Below, in pieces: positions 16,636 through 25,938 of a stretch of DNA of 64,000 bases (position 1 is its first letter; the number at the start of each line of letters is the position of its first letter). Origin of the DNA: an uncultured Phocaeicola sp. (lineage in GTDB: Bacteria; Bacteroidota; Bacteroidia; Bacteroidales; Bacteroidaceae). The notes beneath the pieces are model-generated. The model was given only the letters and a program-made list of their open reading frames with translations, was not told where the DNA came from and ran no database searches. The position numbers and the translations under genes are program-made. The stretch spans positions 39,113 to 103,112 of the forward strand of contig CALUGI010000006.1 in NCBI GenBank assembly GCA_944320135.1. The letters run 5' to 3'.

Positions 16636-18171
16636 ATGCACGAACCGACAAGCAACAACAAACGTATTGCATATAACACTTTGCTGTTATATATACGCAT
16701 GTTGTTTTTGGTACTTATCAGTTTATACACTTCTCGTGTCGTACTTCAGGCATTAGGCGTTGAAGATTTCGGAATCAACAATGTCGTTGGAGGAATAATC
16801 AGTTTTCTTGGTTTCCTTACAGGGTCGCTTGCCGGAGCCTCTTCTCGCTTCATCACTTTTGCCTTAGGGAAAGGTGACATAGAGCATTTGAAAAAAATTT
16901 TCGGCAACATCGTCACCATCCATATCGTTTTTGCATTAGCAATATTAATAATTGGAGAAACGATTGGCCTATGGTTCATGACGACCCAACTGAATATACC
17001 GGCAGAAAGAGAAACAGCTGCCTTTTGGGTGTACCAGTTCTCTATCCTGACAGCAATGGGCAATCTTGTCAGCACCCCTTATAATGCTGCCATTATAGCT
17101 CATGAAAAGATGTCTGCTTTTGCCTATCTCACTATTGGAGATGCCATTTTAAAGTTAGGGTCTGTTTTCATTTTAATGGCACTCCCTTATGACAAACTGA
17201 TTCTTTACGCTTTATTCTGTTTGTGCATTCAATTGTTCGACTTTATTGTCTACATCATTTATTGCTCAAAAAAATTTGATGAGACTAAACTTACCAAACT
17301 GAAATTCGACAAGCCCCTGTTCAAAGAAATATTTTCCTATGCTGGATGGACGATGAATGGCAACCTTGCCATCTTCGGTTACACACAAGGACTGAACATT
17401 CTGCTAAATATATTTTTCAATCCTATAGTAAATGCAGCACGAGGCATTGCAGTCCAAGTGCAAAACATTGTAAACAACTTCAGCACTAACTTTCAAATGG
17501 CCTTAAATCCTCAACTGACCAAAAGCTATGCGCAAGAAGACTATAAAAGAATGCATACTTTATTAATTGCAAGTTCCAAATTCTCGGTTTTTCTAATGAT
17601 ACTCATCTGCCTGCCATTGTCTCTTGAAGCCGAGCAAGTTCTAAGATGGTGGCTCGGAGAATATCCCGACCACACAATAAATTTTCTTCGACTGGTTCTT
17701 GTGGCAAATATTCTTTTTTGCTTGTCCAACCCTATCTTAACATCAGTACATGCCACAGGAAAAATCAAAAAATTTCAAATTATTGAAGGGACAATGTTGT
17801 TGTCAATTGTCCCCATAGCATATATCCTTCTGAGATTATTCAACATACCGCCTGAAAGTGTATTCCTTGTCCATATCTGCATTGAAATACTCACTCAATA
17901 TGCCCGACTGAGAATCGTGTTGCCTATGATAGAACTTGATATGAAAGAATACCTCCATAATGTCATAAAACCCATAATCGCAGTTCTTGTCATTTCACCA
18001 CTTGTTCCACTAATTATTTATCTAAATCTGCCACAAAACATCTCATCATTTTTAGCTATATGTATTATCTCAATTGTCTCTGTCATATTATGTGCTTACT
18101 TATATGGATGCAATGATATAGAAAAAAGAACTATTTTAAATAAAGTACATAGCATTATTTACAAACAATAA
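16636..18171 (+). CDS. Polysaccharide flippase (Wzx/MOP superfamily)
   Basis: A 511-aa integral membrane protein with about 12-14 hydrophobic segments, matching oligosaccharide flippases that turn lipid-linked repeat units from the cytoplasmic to the periplasmic face. N-terminal RIAYNTLLLYIRMLFLVLISLYTSRVVLQALG-like sequence (residues about 11-40) and GVEDFGINNVVGGI are typical of the Bacteroides flippases. Start set at ATG 16636, preceded by AGAGGA at 7 nt; an upstream in-frame GTG at 16597 would lie inside the leader and is less likely. The gene is AT-rich compared with flanking DNA. First gene of the operon; the next starts 9 nt later. Confidence 0.92.
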   Translation: MHEPTSNNKRIAYNTLLLYIRMLFLVLISLYTSRVVLQALGVEDFGINNVVGGIISFLGFLTGSLAGASSRFITFALGKGDIEHLKKIFGNIVTIHIVFALAILIIGETIGLWFMTTQLNIPAERETAAFWVYQFSILTAMGNLVSTPYNAAIIAHEKMSAFAYLTIGDAILKLGSVFILMALPYDKLILYALFCLCIQLFDFIVYIIYCSKKFDETKLTKLKFDKPLFKEIFSYAGWTMNGNLAIFGYTQGLNILLNIFFNPIVNAARGIAVQVQNIVNNFSTNFQMALNPQLTKSYAQEDYKRMHTLLIASSKFSVFLMILICLPLSLEAEQVLRWWLGEYPDHTINFLRLVLVANILFCLSNPILTSVHATGKIKKFQIIEGTMLLSIVPIAYILLRLFNIPPESVFLVHICIEILTQYARLRIVLPMIELDMKEYLHNVIKPIIAVLVISPLVPLIIYLNLPQNISSFLAICIISIVSVILCAYLYGCNDIEKRTILNKVHSIIYKQ

Positions 18172-18180
18172 TTAGATTCT

Positions 18181-19197
18181 ATGCCAAAAGTCTCAATCAT
18201 AATTCCCGTATATAATGTAGAGAAATATCTTCCTGCATGTATTGATAGCATACTAAACCAAAGTTTTAAAGACTTTGAAGTGTTGCTTATTGATGACGGA
18301 AGTACAGACAAATCAAGAGAAATATGCGACAAATACTCTTTATCTGATAAAAGAATAAGAACTATCCATAAAATAAACGAAGGGGTGAGCATTGCCCGAA
18401 ATACAGGAATAAAAGAAGCAAAAGCAGAATGGATTACATTTATAGATAGTGACGATTGGGTAGAAAAAGATTTCTTGAGTGCTTTCTTTCAGAAAGGAAA
18501 AGAAATAACCCCAACAACTTTGGTCTCACAAGGAATTTTATTCGATTATGACGGGAAAAAAGCCAATGAACCATTCTTCCAATATGATACGATTTCTGCT
18601 ACAAAAGCATCCTTCCCCTCTATTATACCTCAATATAAAATTCTACATAACGGATGCCCTTGTTGCAAACTATTCAATAGAGAGCTTATAATTAATAACA
18701 ATATACTTTTTACTCCAAAAACGTCAACCCATGAAGACCATATATTCGTGCTAAACTATCTGCTTTACATAGACAAACTTATTCTTTTAGACAGCCTGTT
18801 TTATCACTATATGAAAAGAGAAACGACCACCCTTTCCAATGCAAAACATCCTGCAAAATCTTATATTATTGTTTCTGACATGATATATAATCTTACAATA
18901 TCATTAAAAGAGAAATTTAATATACAGAATGATAAATATATTAGCCAGTTTATCAATGATTTTTGTTTGTATCAATTAACATTGGGAATGTTAAGAAGTA
19001 TATCAACAAACAGATTCAATATATGCAAAGAGGCCAGACAAAAAATAAAACAACTATCACACTACAAAAACACAATAGAAGGCGGAAGTAATAATTTATT
19101 ATACTTTTTAAGCATCAGTTTCATCCCGACATGTATAATCTCCTTTGTAGTTTTTTTATTGCAAAGAATAAAAAGGAATGTTTTTATTAATTCATAG
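18181..19197 (+). CDS. Glycosyltransferase family 2
   Basis: 338 aa with a GT-A fold N-terminus: PKVSIIIPVYNVEKYLPACIDSILNQS, LLIDDGSTDKS, ARNTGIKEAKAEWITFIDSDDW. The DSDD carries the metal-binding DXD. Such enzymes transfer a sugar from a nucleotide-sugar to the growing lipid-linked repeat unit on the cytoplasmic face. The C-terminal half ends in a hydrophobic stretch (FLSISFIPTCIISFVVFLL), suggesting membrane association. Donor and acceptor cannot be inferred. Strongly AT-rich. The next gene begins 10 nt after the stop. Confidence 0.9.
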   Translation: MPKVSIIIPVYNVEKYLPACIDSILNQSFKDFEVLLIDDGSTDKSREICDKYSLSDKRIRTIHKINEGVSIARNTGIKEAKAEWITFIDSDDWVEKDFLSAFFQKGKEITPTTLVSQGILFDYDGKKANEPFFQYDTISATKASFPSIIPQYKILHNGCPCCKLFNRELIINNNILFTPKTSTHEDHIFVLNYLLYIDKLILLDSLFYHYMKRETTTLSNAKHPAKSYIIVSDMIYNLTISLKEKFNIQNDKYISQFINDFCLYQLTLGMLRSISTNRFNICKEARQKIKQLSHYKNTIEGGSNNLLYFLSISFIPTCIISFVVFLLQRIKRNVFINS

Positions 19198-19207
19198 AAT
19201 TTCAATT

Positions 19208-19918
19208 ATGATACCCAAAATCATACATTATTGTTGGTTAAGCAACGATCCGATTCCCGAGGAACTACAGAGATATATGCAAACATGGAAAGAAAAACTT
19301 CCTGACTATGAATTTATGCTTTGGAATTTCGAGCGGTTTGATATAAATTCCAGCATTTGGGTGAAACAAGCATTCGAAGCAAAAAAATATGCCTTTGCAT
19401 GTGACTATATACGCCTTTATGCCGTTTACAATTATGGCGGCATTTATATGGACATGGACGTAGAAGTGATAAAACCATTTGATGATTTATTAAAGGGAGA
19501 TTATATATTGGGCAAAGAAAGCGAAGAAAGCGTTGAAGCTGGGATTTTTGGAGCTGTGCCTAAAGCGAACTGGATAAAGAAATGTTTGGAATATTATGAA
19601 AACAAACATTTTACCTTAGATAACACTACATACGATGAGACACCTTTGCCATACACCATGTACAATATCTTAAGCAAAGAAATAGAACATGGGCATTTAA
19701 AATTACTCCCTACAGACTATCTGACGGCAAAATCATGGAAAAATGGAAAGATACACGTCACTTCCAATACATACACAATCCACCATTTTGCTGCTTCTTG
19801 GATTTCAAACAAACAAAAAGCATTTGAAAAAATAGCGCGCATAGCAGGGCCCCAGATTACACATCTCTTAGGAAAGACCAGACGCTTTATAAACAAATGC
19901 TTTTCAACTAATATATAA
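19208..19918 (+). CDS. Glycosyltransferase family 32-like (DXD sugar transferase)
   Basis: 236 aa starting MIPKIIHYCWLS, the hallmark opening of the OCH1/capsular GT32 family. The segment ACDYIRLYAVYNYGGIYMDMDVEV around residues 75-98 contains the nucleotide-sugar and metal-binding DxD (DMD). An upstream in-frame ATG at 19178 would add ten residues and overlap the previous gene; ATG 19208 matches family starts. It is predicted to add one sugar, often galactose or mannose-type, to the repeat unit, but the donor is not determinable. Same operon and AT-rich composition. Confidence 0.9.
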   Translation: MIPKIIHYCWLSNDPIPEELQRYMQTWKEKLPDYEFMLWNFERFDINSSIWVKQAFEAKKYAFACDYIRLYAVYNYGGIYMDMDVEVIKPFDDLLKGDYILGKESEESVEAGIFGAVPKANWIKKCLEYYENKHFTLDNTTYDETPLPYTMYNILSKEIEHGHLKLLPTDYLTAKSWKNGKIHVTSNTYTIHHFAASWISNKQKAFEKIARIAGPQITHLLGKTRRFINKCFSTNI

Positions 19919-19924
19919 TCATTT

Positions 19925-20659
19925 ATGAAAACATACATTATCAATCTGCAAAGATCGCCTGAACGAAAAGAATATATGCAGAATTTATTGCATGAAATGA
20001 CTTCTTTAGACATAGAATTCATAGAAGGCGTGGACGGTCATCAAATATCTGACGCAGACAAAGATAAGATGTTTGATACTGCAAAGTTCGAAAAACGTTA
20101 TTACCACAAATGCCGTGCTGGGGAAATAGGGTGTACCCTTAGTCATCAAAAATGTTATCAAAAAATTATTTGCTCTGACAATCCTTATGCCCTAATTTTG
20201 GAAGATGATATCATCCTATATCAAGAAAAATATATATTTGATGAAATAATCAAACGACTAAAAAAAGAGATTGATACTCCCGTACCTAAAATCATACTCC
20301 TTTCAGGATGGTATTGGTTTTTAAAAACCCGTCCCTTATATAATAAATTCAAAATTACAAACGTTTATGACGCATTGTTAACTCATGCATATATAATTAA
20401 TCGGGAAGCAGCTCAATTGCTGATAGAGAGAAAACCATTTATCAAAGCCGATGATTGGAGATATATAAAAGAAAAAGGAGTAATTCTTCAAGCTGTACGC
20501 CCACATCTAATAAGCCAAAAATGGGACGATTCATTCACCACCTTAGTCAATAGTCCTAAAACTAATATCAGTATGCCGTGGCATAAACGTCTCAAAAAAT
20601 GTCAGCATTCGATTTCCTTAAAATTATTGAGAATCACCGGTCATTTCGAAAAAGCATAA
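19925..20659 (+). CDS. Glycosyltransferase family 25 (LPS-type)
   Basis: 244 aa with GT25 landmarks: MKTYIINLQRSPERKEYM at the start, FIEGVDGHQ, GEIGCTLSHQKCYQKII, and ALILEDDII, in which the EDD acts as the metal/nucleotide motif. The family includes galactosyl- and glucosyltransferases of LPS and capsule assembly. It begins 6 nt after the previous stop and is followed 16 nt later by another GT2, so it is part of the same transcript. No truncation is evident. Confidence 0.9.
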   Translation: MKTYIINLQRSPERKEYMQNLLHEMTSLDIEFIEGVDGHQISDADKDKMFDTAKFEKRYYHKCRAGEIGCTLSHQKCYQKIICSDNPYALILEDDIILYQEKYIFDEIIKRLKKEIDTPVPKIILLSGWYWFLKTRPLYNKFKITNVYDALLTHAYIINREAAQLLIERKPFIKADDWRYIKEKGVILQAVRPHLISQKWDDSFTTLVNSPKTNISMPWHKRLKKCQHSISLKLLRITGHFEKA

Positions 20660-20675
20660 CTCCTGCATTTTAAAC

Positions 20676-21662
20676 ATGAAACCTAAAATTAGTGTCATCA
20701 TACCTATTTACAATGTCGAAAAATACATTGAACGATGCATACATTCTTTATTCAAGCAAACGATGAGCAAAGATATAGAATATATATTCGTAAACGATTG
20801 TACGCCTGACAATAGCATTAAGAAACTCAACGATATTCTTCTTGAATATCCACAAATAAAAGAAAACATCCATATAATAAACCACTCTCATAATATGGGG
20901 TCAGCAACAGCGCGCAATTCAGGACTCAAGCAAGCTAATGGAGAATACATAATCCATTGTGATAGTGATGACTGGGTAAATATTGACATGTATGAGAAAC
21001 TATATAAATTAGCAAAAAGAACAGATTCAGACATTTGTTGTTGTGACTTTTTTGAAGAATTTGCCCATAAACAAATTTATAGAAGACAGAACTTCCCCAA
21101 TATTGGAAAAGAATGCATAAAGAAATCTTTCCAAGGTGAATTACATTGCGGAATGTGGAACAAATTAGTTAAAAAGAATTTATATGTAAAATACAATATT
21201 TGTTTCCCTGACTCTGTAAATTTTTGGGAAGATGTGACAACAATAAACCGCTTGTACTATTATGCAAATAATATATCTTATCTGCCTGAAGCCTTGTATC
21301 ATTACACTCGATACAATGAAACCTCTTATACAAATCATTTAAACCATTCTTCATGCTTGAATATACTCTCAGCTGTTGACATATTGCAAAAATTTTTAGA
21401 CGCACAAAATGCTGATCGCGACATCAAAAAGGCATTCTTATATCTACAACTTACAGCTAAATTAAATTTGCTTCTCAATAGTAAAAAAGAACAACAAGTT
21501 AAATGGAATGCTTTATACCCCAATGCAAGAAAAGTGTTGTTCTCTTATAAACGCATGTCTCCATATTGGAGAATAGCACTTATGTTTGCGTATCAAAACC
21601 GGTTGGAAACATTTAATATCTTCGCCAAATCCAAGTCCTTGATTGCAAAAATATCAAAATGA
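20676..21662 (+). CDS. Glycosyltransferase family 2
   Basis: 328 aa. N-terminal KISVIIPIYNVEKYIERCIHSLFKQT, FVNDCTPDNS, NMGSATARNSGLKQANGEYIIHCDSDDWV show the GT-A domain with a DSDD metal site. The C-terminal region (residues about 200-328) is not diagnostic. Its stop overlaps the start of the polymerase gene by 4 nt (ATGA at 21659-21662), implying translational coupling. Composition is strongly AT-rich like its neighbours. Confidence 0.9.
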   Translation: MKPKISVIIPIYNVEKYIERCIHSLFKQTMSKDIEYIFVNDCTPDNSIKKLNDILLEYPQIKENIHIINHSHNMGSATARNSGLKQANGEYIIHCDSDDWVNIDMYEKLYKLAKRTDSDICCCDFFEEFAHKQIYRRQNFPNIGKECIKKSFQGELHCGMWNKLVKKNLYVKYNICFPDSVNFWEDVTTINRLYYYANNISYLPEALYHYTRYNETSYTNHLNHSSCLNILSAVDILQKFLDAQNADRDIKKAFLYLQLTAKLNLLLNSKKEQQVKWNALYPNARKVLFSYKRMSPYWRIALMFAYQNRLETFNIFAKSKSLIAKISK

Positions 21663-22990
21663 AATTATCAATAAAGATAAACAAAAACTTAATAGAAGAA
21701 ACCGAAAACGTAGCAATCGTATTCTGTTATATTTTCTCTTTCTATATAGCCGGTCCTATCACAAGTTCTTTATTGGCTGCATTCTTTCTAACCATCTATC
21801 TTTTCTTATTCCCCACTAAGCAAAGATGGATGTTTCAAAATTTCAAGCATATTTTTGCAATAAAGATATTATTAATCCAATTGTTCATAATAGGAATAGC
21901 CTTTCTCTACAGCTATACCCATTTGACATTTGATTTATCTTATGCAAAAGTCATGTTTGGACAAACGATTCATTTAATAGCGGGGATTGTCATTGTTACC
22001 TATTTAAAATACCAGAGACATTTCGATGAACTCAAAATTGAAAAAACTATTGTAACTGCCTTTTTCATACAGTCAATTATACAAATCATAGCCTTAGGAA
22101 TGCCTTCTTTCGCAACTTTACTTACCCACTTTAATAGAGCAGAAGATTTGCAGGAAGGTTATGGCGGAGTGCGCGGACTGGCTTTAGCTGCTGGCAGCGG
22201 ATGGAGTTTGGGACTATCATACGGGTTAACGTATATCATATTCACAAAAAGATATTTATTGCAAAAAATACACACCAAGACTATCATAATTGGAATTATT
22301 CTGCTCATCGGAACATTTTTTGCAGGCCGCACCGGATTCGTAGGTGCAGGATTGGGAATTTTGCTGTTCTTTTTATCTAAGGAACAAAAAACAAGTTCTA
22401 AATTCTCTTTAGTTTTCAAGATATTATTTCTCATAATCATTTTTTGCGGGATATTCTACCTCTTATTCCCCACATTGGCCGATTTTGTGATAGACAATGT
22501 TTTGCCTTTTGCTTTTGAACCGTTCTATAAATTATATTATGGAGAAGGATTTTCCACTGGCTCAACAAACAAGCTCGGTGAGATGTGGCAGGTACCAATT
22601 TCCTTAAAAGAAATCTTAATAGGAGACGGATTGTTTACCGATCCCACTTGGGGATATTATTATAAACGAACAGATGTTGGAATCTTGCGTAATTTATTAT
22701 ATTGGGGAGTGGTTGGATATTTAATAATCATTGCATATCAATTATTTTTAATACATCCAATAAAACATGTCAAAACAATATCTGTTATCTCTCCCCGAAG
22801 TATGCATTTATATAAACATATGATTATAATCTATTTATTCGCTTTAGAGTTTAAAGCAATGACGGTAGGATTTAACAAAATGACTTTCTCTATAATTTTC
22901 TTAGTTTCATACTTTTATTTTGAAGATTATCACAAAAAAAATGGAGCACAATATGCCTATCACGATTACTTACCTGATATTCGCCCATAA
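21659..22990 (+). CDS. O-antigen/capsule polymerase-like membrane protein (Wzy type)
   Basis: 443 aa with about 10-12 hydrophobic helices and a large loop between helices in the C-terminal third (about residues 275-345), as in Wzy/WaaL polymerases. Sequence conservation in this family is low, so the call rests on topology, on its position between glycosyltransferases, and on the need for one polymerase alongside a Wzx flippase. Features include RGLALAAGSGWSLGLSYGL near residue 175 and GRTGFVGAGLGILL near 225, both reminiscent of O-antigen ligase/polymerase domains. The 3' end overlaps the next gene by 38 nt. Confidence 0.75.
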   Translation: MKLSIKINKNLIEETENVAIVFCYIFSFYIAGPITSSLLAAFFLTIYLFLFPTKQRWMFQNFKHIFAIKILLIQLFIIGIAFLYSYTHLTFDLSYAKVMFGQTIHLIAGIVIVTYLKYQRHFDELKIEKTIVTAFFIQSIIQIIALGMPSFATLLTHFNRAEDLQEGYGGVRGLALAAGSGWSLGLSYGLTYIIFTKRYLLQKIHTKTIIIGIILLIGTFFAGRTGFVGAGLGILLFFLSKEQKTSSKFSLVFKILFLIIIFCGIFYLLFPTLADFVIDNVLPFAFEPFYKLYYGEGFSTGSTNKLGEMWQVPISLKEILIGDGLFTDPTWGYYYKRTDVGILRNLLYWGVVGYLIIIAYQLFLIHPIKHVKTISVISPRSMHLYKHMIIIYLFALEFKAMTVGFNKMTFSIIFLVSYFYFEDYHKKNGAQYAYHDYLPDIRP

Positions 22991-23891
22991 CAATGCAGAG
23001 TTTCTGCTCAACCTGATAGAGCAATTAAGTTACCCTCATTGCAGTTTCTATATCCATATTGACAGAAAGTCAAAAGAGGATTTCTCAACGATACAGAAAT
23101 TAGCCAACGTGCGCTTTACATCAAAAAATATAGAAATCGACTGGGGAGGAATAAGTATGGTGGAAGCGCTAATATCCAGCTGCCAGGAGATTATTGACTT
23201 AAAGTTAGGAGACACAATCGTCTTTTTAAGCGGTAATGATTTTCCCATTAAATCCAATGAATACATTTACAAATATTTAAACGATAATAGAGACAAAAAT
23301 TTCATCACCGGAGGACGCATGTTGACTCCGGAATGCAATTGGGAAGAATACGGAAGAAGAAGGCTAGAATGTTATGCTTTAAGAGTTGGGAACCGAAAAA
23401 TTGCAACAATAGAACCGCATAAGCTATCCATATCAAATCTTAAGCAACTTGTCAAAACAATTATTTATTCACCCAACAATATTGTAAAAGCACTTTCTAT
23501 ATGGCGCAAATACCCGCAAAGAAAGCATCCGAATAATCTTAAACCTTATTCAGGAGAGTTTTGGTGGGTGCTCCCTTCGGTTTCTTTGAAAACAATAATA
23601 TCTTATATTGCCGCACATCCGGAGTTTTTAAGATATCATCAAAACACTTCCAATCCTGACGAAATAATATTCAATACGCTTGCCCACAACCTTCTGCCTC
23701 ATGAGAATATTATGAACTCATGTTTGCGATACATAAAATGGACAAATTCGCCCTCGCCAAGCAATGTAACGATAAAGGACAAAAAAATTATTGATGAATG
23801 CCTCTCTAATCCGAATATCCTTTTCATCAGAAAAATAGATTCCGTGGAGACATGCAATTTCATCAAAAACCGAATAGCCGCAAACCCATGA
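22953..23891 (+). CDS. Glycosyltransferase family 14 (core-2/I-branching type)
   Basis: 312 aa. Typical bacterial GT14 features are TYLIFAHNNAEFLLNLIEQL at the N-terminus, YIHIDRKS, IDWGGISMVEALISSCQEI and FLSGNDFPIKS. The family transfers beta-linked GlcNAc or xylose and needs no metal DXD. Start at ATG 22953 because GGAG lies 6 nt upstream; ATGs at 22920 and 22941 are also in frame. The start is inside the polymerase gene, and the stop overlaps the next start (ATGA at 23888-23891). It likely makes a branch or a beta linkage in the repeat unit. Confidence 0.88.
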   Translation: MPITITYLIFAHNNAEFLLNLIEQLSYPHCSFYIHIDRKSKEDFSTIQKLANVRFTSKNIEIDWGGISMVEALISSCQEIIDLKLGDTIVFLSGNDFPIKSNEYIYKYLNDNRDKNFITGGRMLTPECNWEEYGRRRLECYALRVGNRKIATIEPHKLSISNLKQLVKTIIYSPNNIVKALSIWRKYPQRKHPNNLKPYSGEFWWVLPSVSLKTIISYIAAHPEFLRYHQNTSNPDEIIFNTLAHNLLPHENIMNSCLRYIKWTNSPSPSNVTIKDKKIIDECLSNPNILFIRKIDSVETCNFIKNRIAANP

Positions 23892-24817
23892 GCGTATCTA
23901 TCATAATCCCCGTATATAACGGAAGCAGACACATCGCTCAATGCGTCCGCACGCTGAGAGACCAGACATACTTGGATTGGGAAGCCGTCTTTGTCAACGA
24001 CGGAAGCACGGACAACTCATTGAAAATGCTGAAACAAGCGGCGAATGAAGATGCCAGAATCCGCATCGTGAGCCAAAGCAACCAGGGAGCGGCAAAGGCA
24101 CGAAATGCAGGGATACAATCTGCTAAAGGAGACTTTATCACTTTTCTTGATATAGACGACACGCTTTCGAAAGACTTTCTTGAAAACTTGCTGAAAGAAT
24201 TTACGGACGATACAGATATTCTTGTAAGCTCTTTCAATATCATTGAAAACGGCACGCTCGTCAAACGCAAAGAGTTGAAAGAAGGACACTTCGCGCAGAT
24301 TGATTATCTGAAAAAAGTCTTGTCCGGACGCTATGGCTGGGAGCTATGGGGCAAGATATACAGGAAAAGCCTGTTTCTGAAACCTATTCCGGTTCCGGAG
24401 GGTATCAGGATTGGCGAAGACGCTTCCGTATTCATCCAGCTCATAATCCGTGCGCGCAACGTTGCGGTAACGAACAAGCACCTGTACAATTATATCCAGT
24501 ACGGACACTCTGCATCTCACATCCAATCTTCCGAATATGCGGAAGAAACGTTGCAGGCCGGATATTTTATCGAGTCTTTCCTGAAAGAAGAAGCGACGCT
24601 ATACCCGAAAATCAAGGATGAAATCGATGCAATGTTCCTGTTGTTTTATTCCAATTCCACGCGGAGAGCTTGTTTGGGACGCAACCATCCTCTCGTTTCC
24701 GACATCTGCAAAAAGCATCTCACCCTAAAGGCTTTGAAGTTGCTGCCTTTTCACAAAAGCATATACATCATGCTGCATCTCTATTTCGGCAAATACATAT
24801 CCAAACTATTATCCTAA
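23888..24817 (+). CDS. Glycosyltransferase family 2
   Basis: 309 aa, with VSIIIPVYNGSRHIAQCVRTLRDQT, FVNDGSTDNS, AKARNAGIQSAKGDFITFLDIDDT; the DIDD supplies the DXD motif. ATG overlaps the previous stop by 4 nt. From this gene onward GC content rises towards the genome norm, unlike the preceding block, suggesting a recombination boundary near 23.9 kb. Specificity is unknown. Confidence 0.9.
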   Translation: MSVSIIIPVYNGSRHIAQCVRTLRDQTYLDWEAVFVNDGSTDNSLKMLKQAANEDARIRIVSQSNQGAAKARNAGIQSAKGDFITFLDIDDTLSKDFLENLLKEFTDDTDILVSSFNIIENGTLVKRKELKEGHFAQIDYLKKVLSGRYGWELWGKIYRKSLFLKPIPVPEGIRIGEDASVFIQLIIRARNVAVTNKHLYNYIQYGHSASHIQSSEYAEETLQAGYFIESFLKEEATLYPKIKDEIDAMFLLFYSNSTRRACLGRNHPLVSDICKKHLTLKALKLLPFHKSIYIMLHLYFGKYISKLLS

Positions 24818-24821
24818 GAAT

Positions 24822-25631
24822 ATGTTTTCTATCCTCCTTTCCGTCTATCGCAAAGAAAAAACAGAGTTCCTCACCGAAGCGTTGAAAAGCATTATCGAAC
24901 AGACATTGCCTCCGGATGAGATTGTACTGGTAGAAGACGGACCGTTATTGCAAGAACAAGAAAATGTCATTTCGCAATTCGCTGCACAACATGGTATGGT
25001 CCGAATCGTCAAACTGCCACAAAACCAAGGGCTCGGAAAGGCTTTGAACGAAGGACTCAAACATTGCACATACGACTTGGTGGCACGGATGGACACGGAC
25101 GATATCGCTCTGCCCGACCGTTTCGAGAAGCAAGCGGCATTCATGGAGGCTCATCCTGAAATAGACGCTTGCAGCGGATGGATAGACGAATTTATCGACA
25201 CGCCGGACAATATCGTTTCAAGACGGACTTTGCCGGAAACCTCTGAAGAACTGTACAAATTCGGCAAGAGCCGCAACCCGCTGAACCATCCGGCTGTAAT
25301 GTTCCGCAAAAGCGTTGTACTCAAGGCGGGAGGATACCAACATTTCCCGTTGTTCGAAGACTATTACTTGTGGGTGAGGATGATGATGAAAGGATCGAAG
25401 CTATACAACCTTCAGGAGCCGCTTCTGCTTTTCCGCAGCTCACAAGACATGTACAAACGCCGGGGAGGAATGAAATATGCACTGACGGAACTGCGCTTCC
25501 AACGCACGATTCACAAACTCGGATATATCAGCCTGACAAAGATGTGGGCCAACTCGCTCACGAGATTTATTGCAAGAATCATTCCCAACAAATTAAGAGG
25601 TCTTTTATACAAGTCCGTATTGCATAAATGA
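24822..25631 (+). CDS. Glycosyltransferase family 2 (AmsE-like group)
   Basis: 269 aa with FSILLSVYRKEKTEFLTEALKSI, IVLVEDGP, NQGLGKALNEGLKHC and ARMDTDDIALPDRFEKQ. The VEDGP and MDTDD motifs and the C-terminal FEDYYLWVRMM fit GT2 enzymes of the amylovoran AmsE-like group. Only 4 nt after the previous gene; its stop overlaps the start of the small winged-helix gene (ATGA at 25628-25631). Composition is closer to core genome than the upstream AT-rich block. Confidence 0.9.
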   Translation: MFSILLSVYRKEKTEFLTEALKSIIEQTLPPDEIVLVEDGPLLQEQENVISQFAAQHGMVRIVKLPQNQGLGKALNEGLKHCTYDLVARMDTDDIALPDRFEKQAAFMEAHPEIDACSGWIDEFIDTPDNIVSRRTLPETSEELYKFGKSRNPLNHPAVMFRKSVVLKAGGYQHFPLFEDYYLWVRMMMKGSKLYNLQEPLLLFRSSQDMYKRRGGMKYALTELRFQRTIHKLGYISLTKMWANSLTRFIARIIPNKLRGLLYKSVLHK

Positions 25632-25882
25632 CCAAAGAAGAACTGACAAAACGATTGCAGGTAATGTCGTGGATAAAGTTACAGATAAGTTACCGACAAT
25701 ATAAAATCATTTCTTTAATAAAAGAAAACAATGCAATATCTGCAAGTCTAATTGCTTTAAAGCTATCCACAACTCCCCGAACAATTCAAAGGGATTTGGC
25801 CATATTGAGGCTATCAAATATTATAGAAAGAGCGGGCTCCAGTAAAGGAGGCTACTGGAAGATTTTGAAAACATTCCGCTAA
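25628..25882 (+). CDS. Small stand-alone winged helix-turn-helix protein
   Basis: 84 aa. Residues about 20-80 form a DeoR/HTH_11-like winged helix: YKIISLIKENNAISASLIA, then TPRTIQRDLAIL as the recognition helix, and a wing ending SKGGYWKIL. It has no effector domain. The layout and the -G-x-W- ending resemble the winged helix fused to the Fic protein at the other end of the AT-rich block. The ATGA overlap with the upstream glycosyltransferase supports translation, and the coding region is AT-rich. It could instead be the remnant of a larger regulator or ATPase that lost its N-terminus. Confidence 0.6.
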   Translation: MTKEELTKRLQVMSWIKLQISYRQYKIISLIKENNAISASLIALKLSTTPRTIQRDLAILRLSNIIERAGSSKGGYWKILKTFR

Positions 25883-25938
25883 ACACAAAACATTAAACGC
25901 ATTTCGGCTCAAAGACGAATTTTTAATCCACTATAAAT

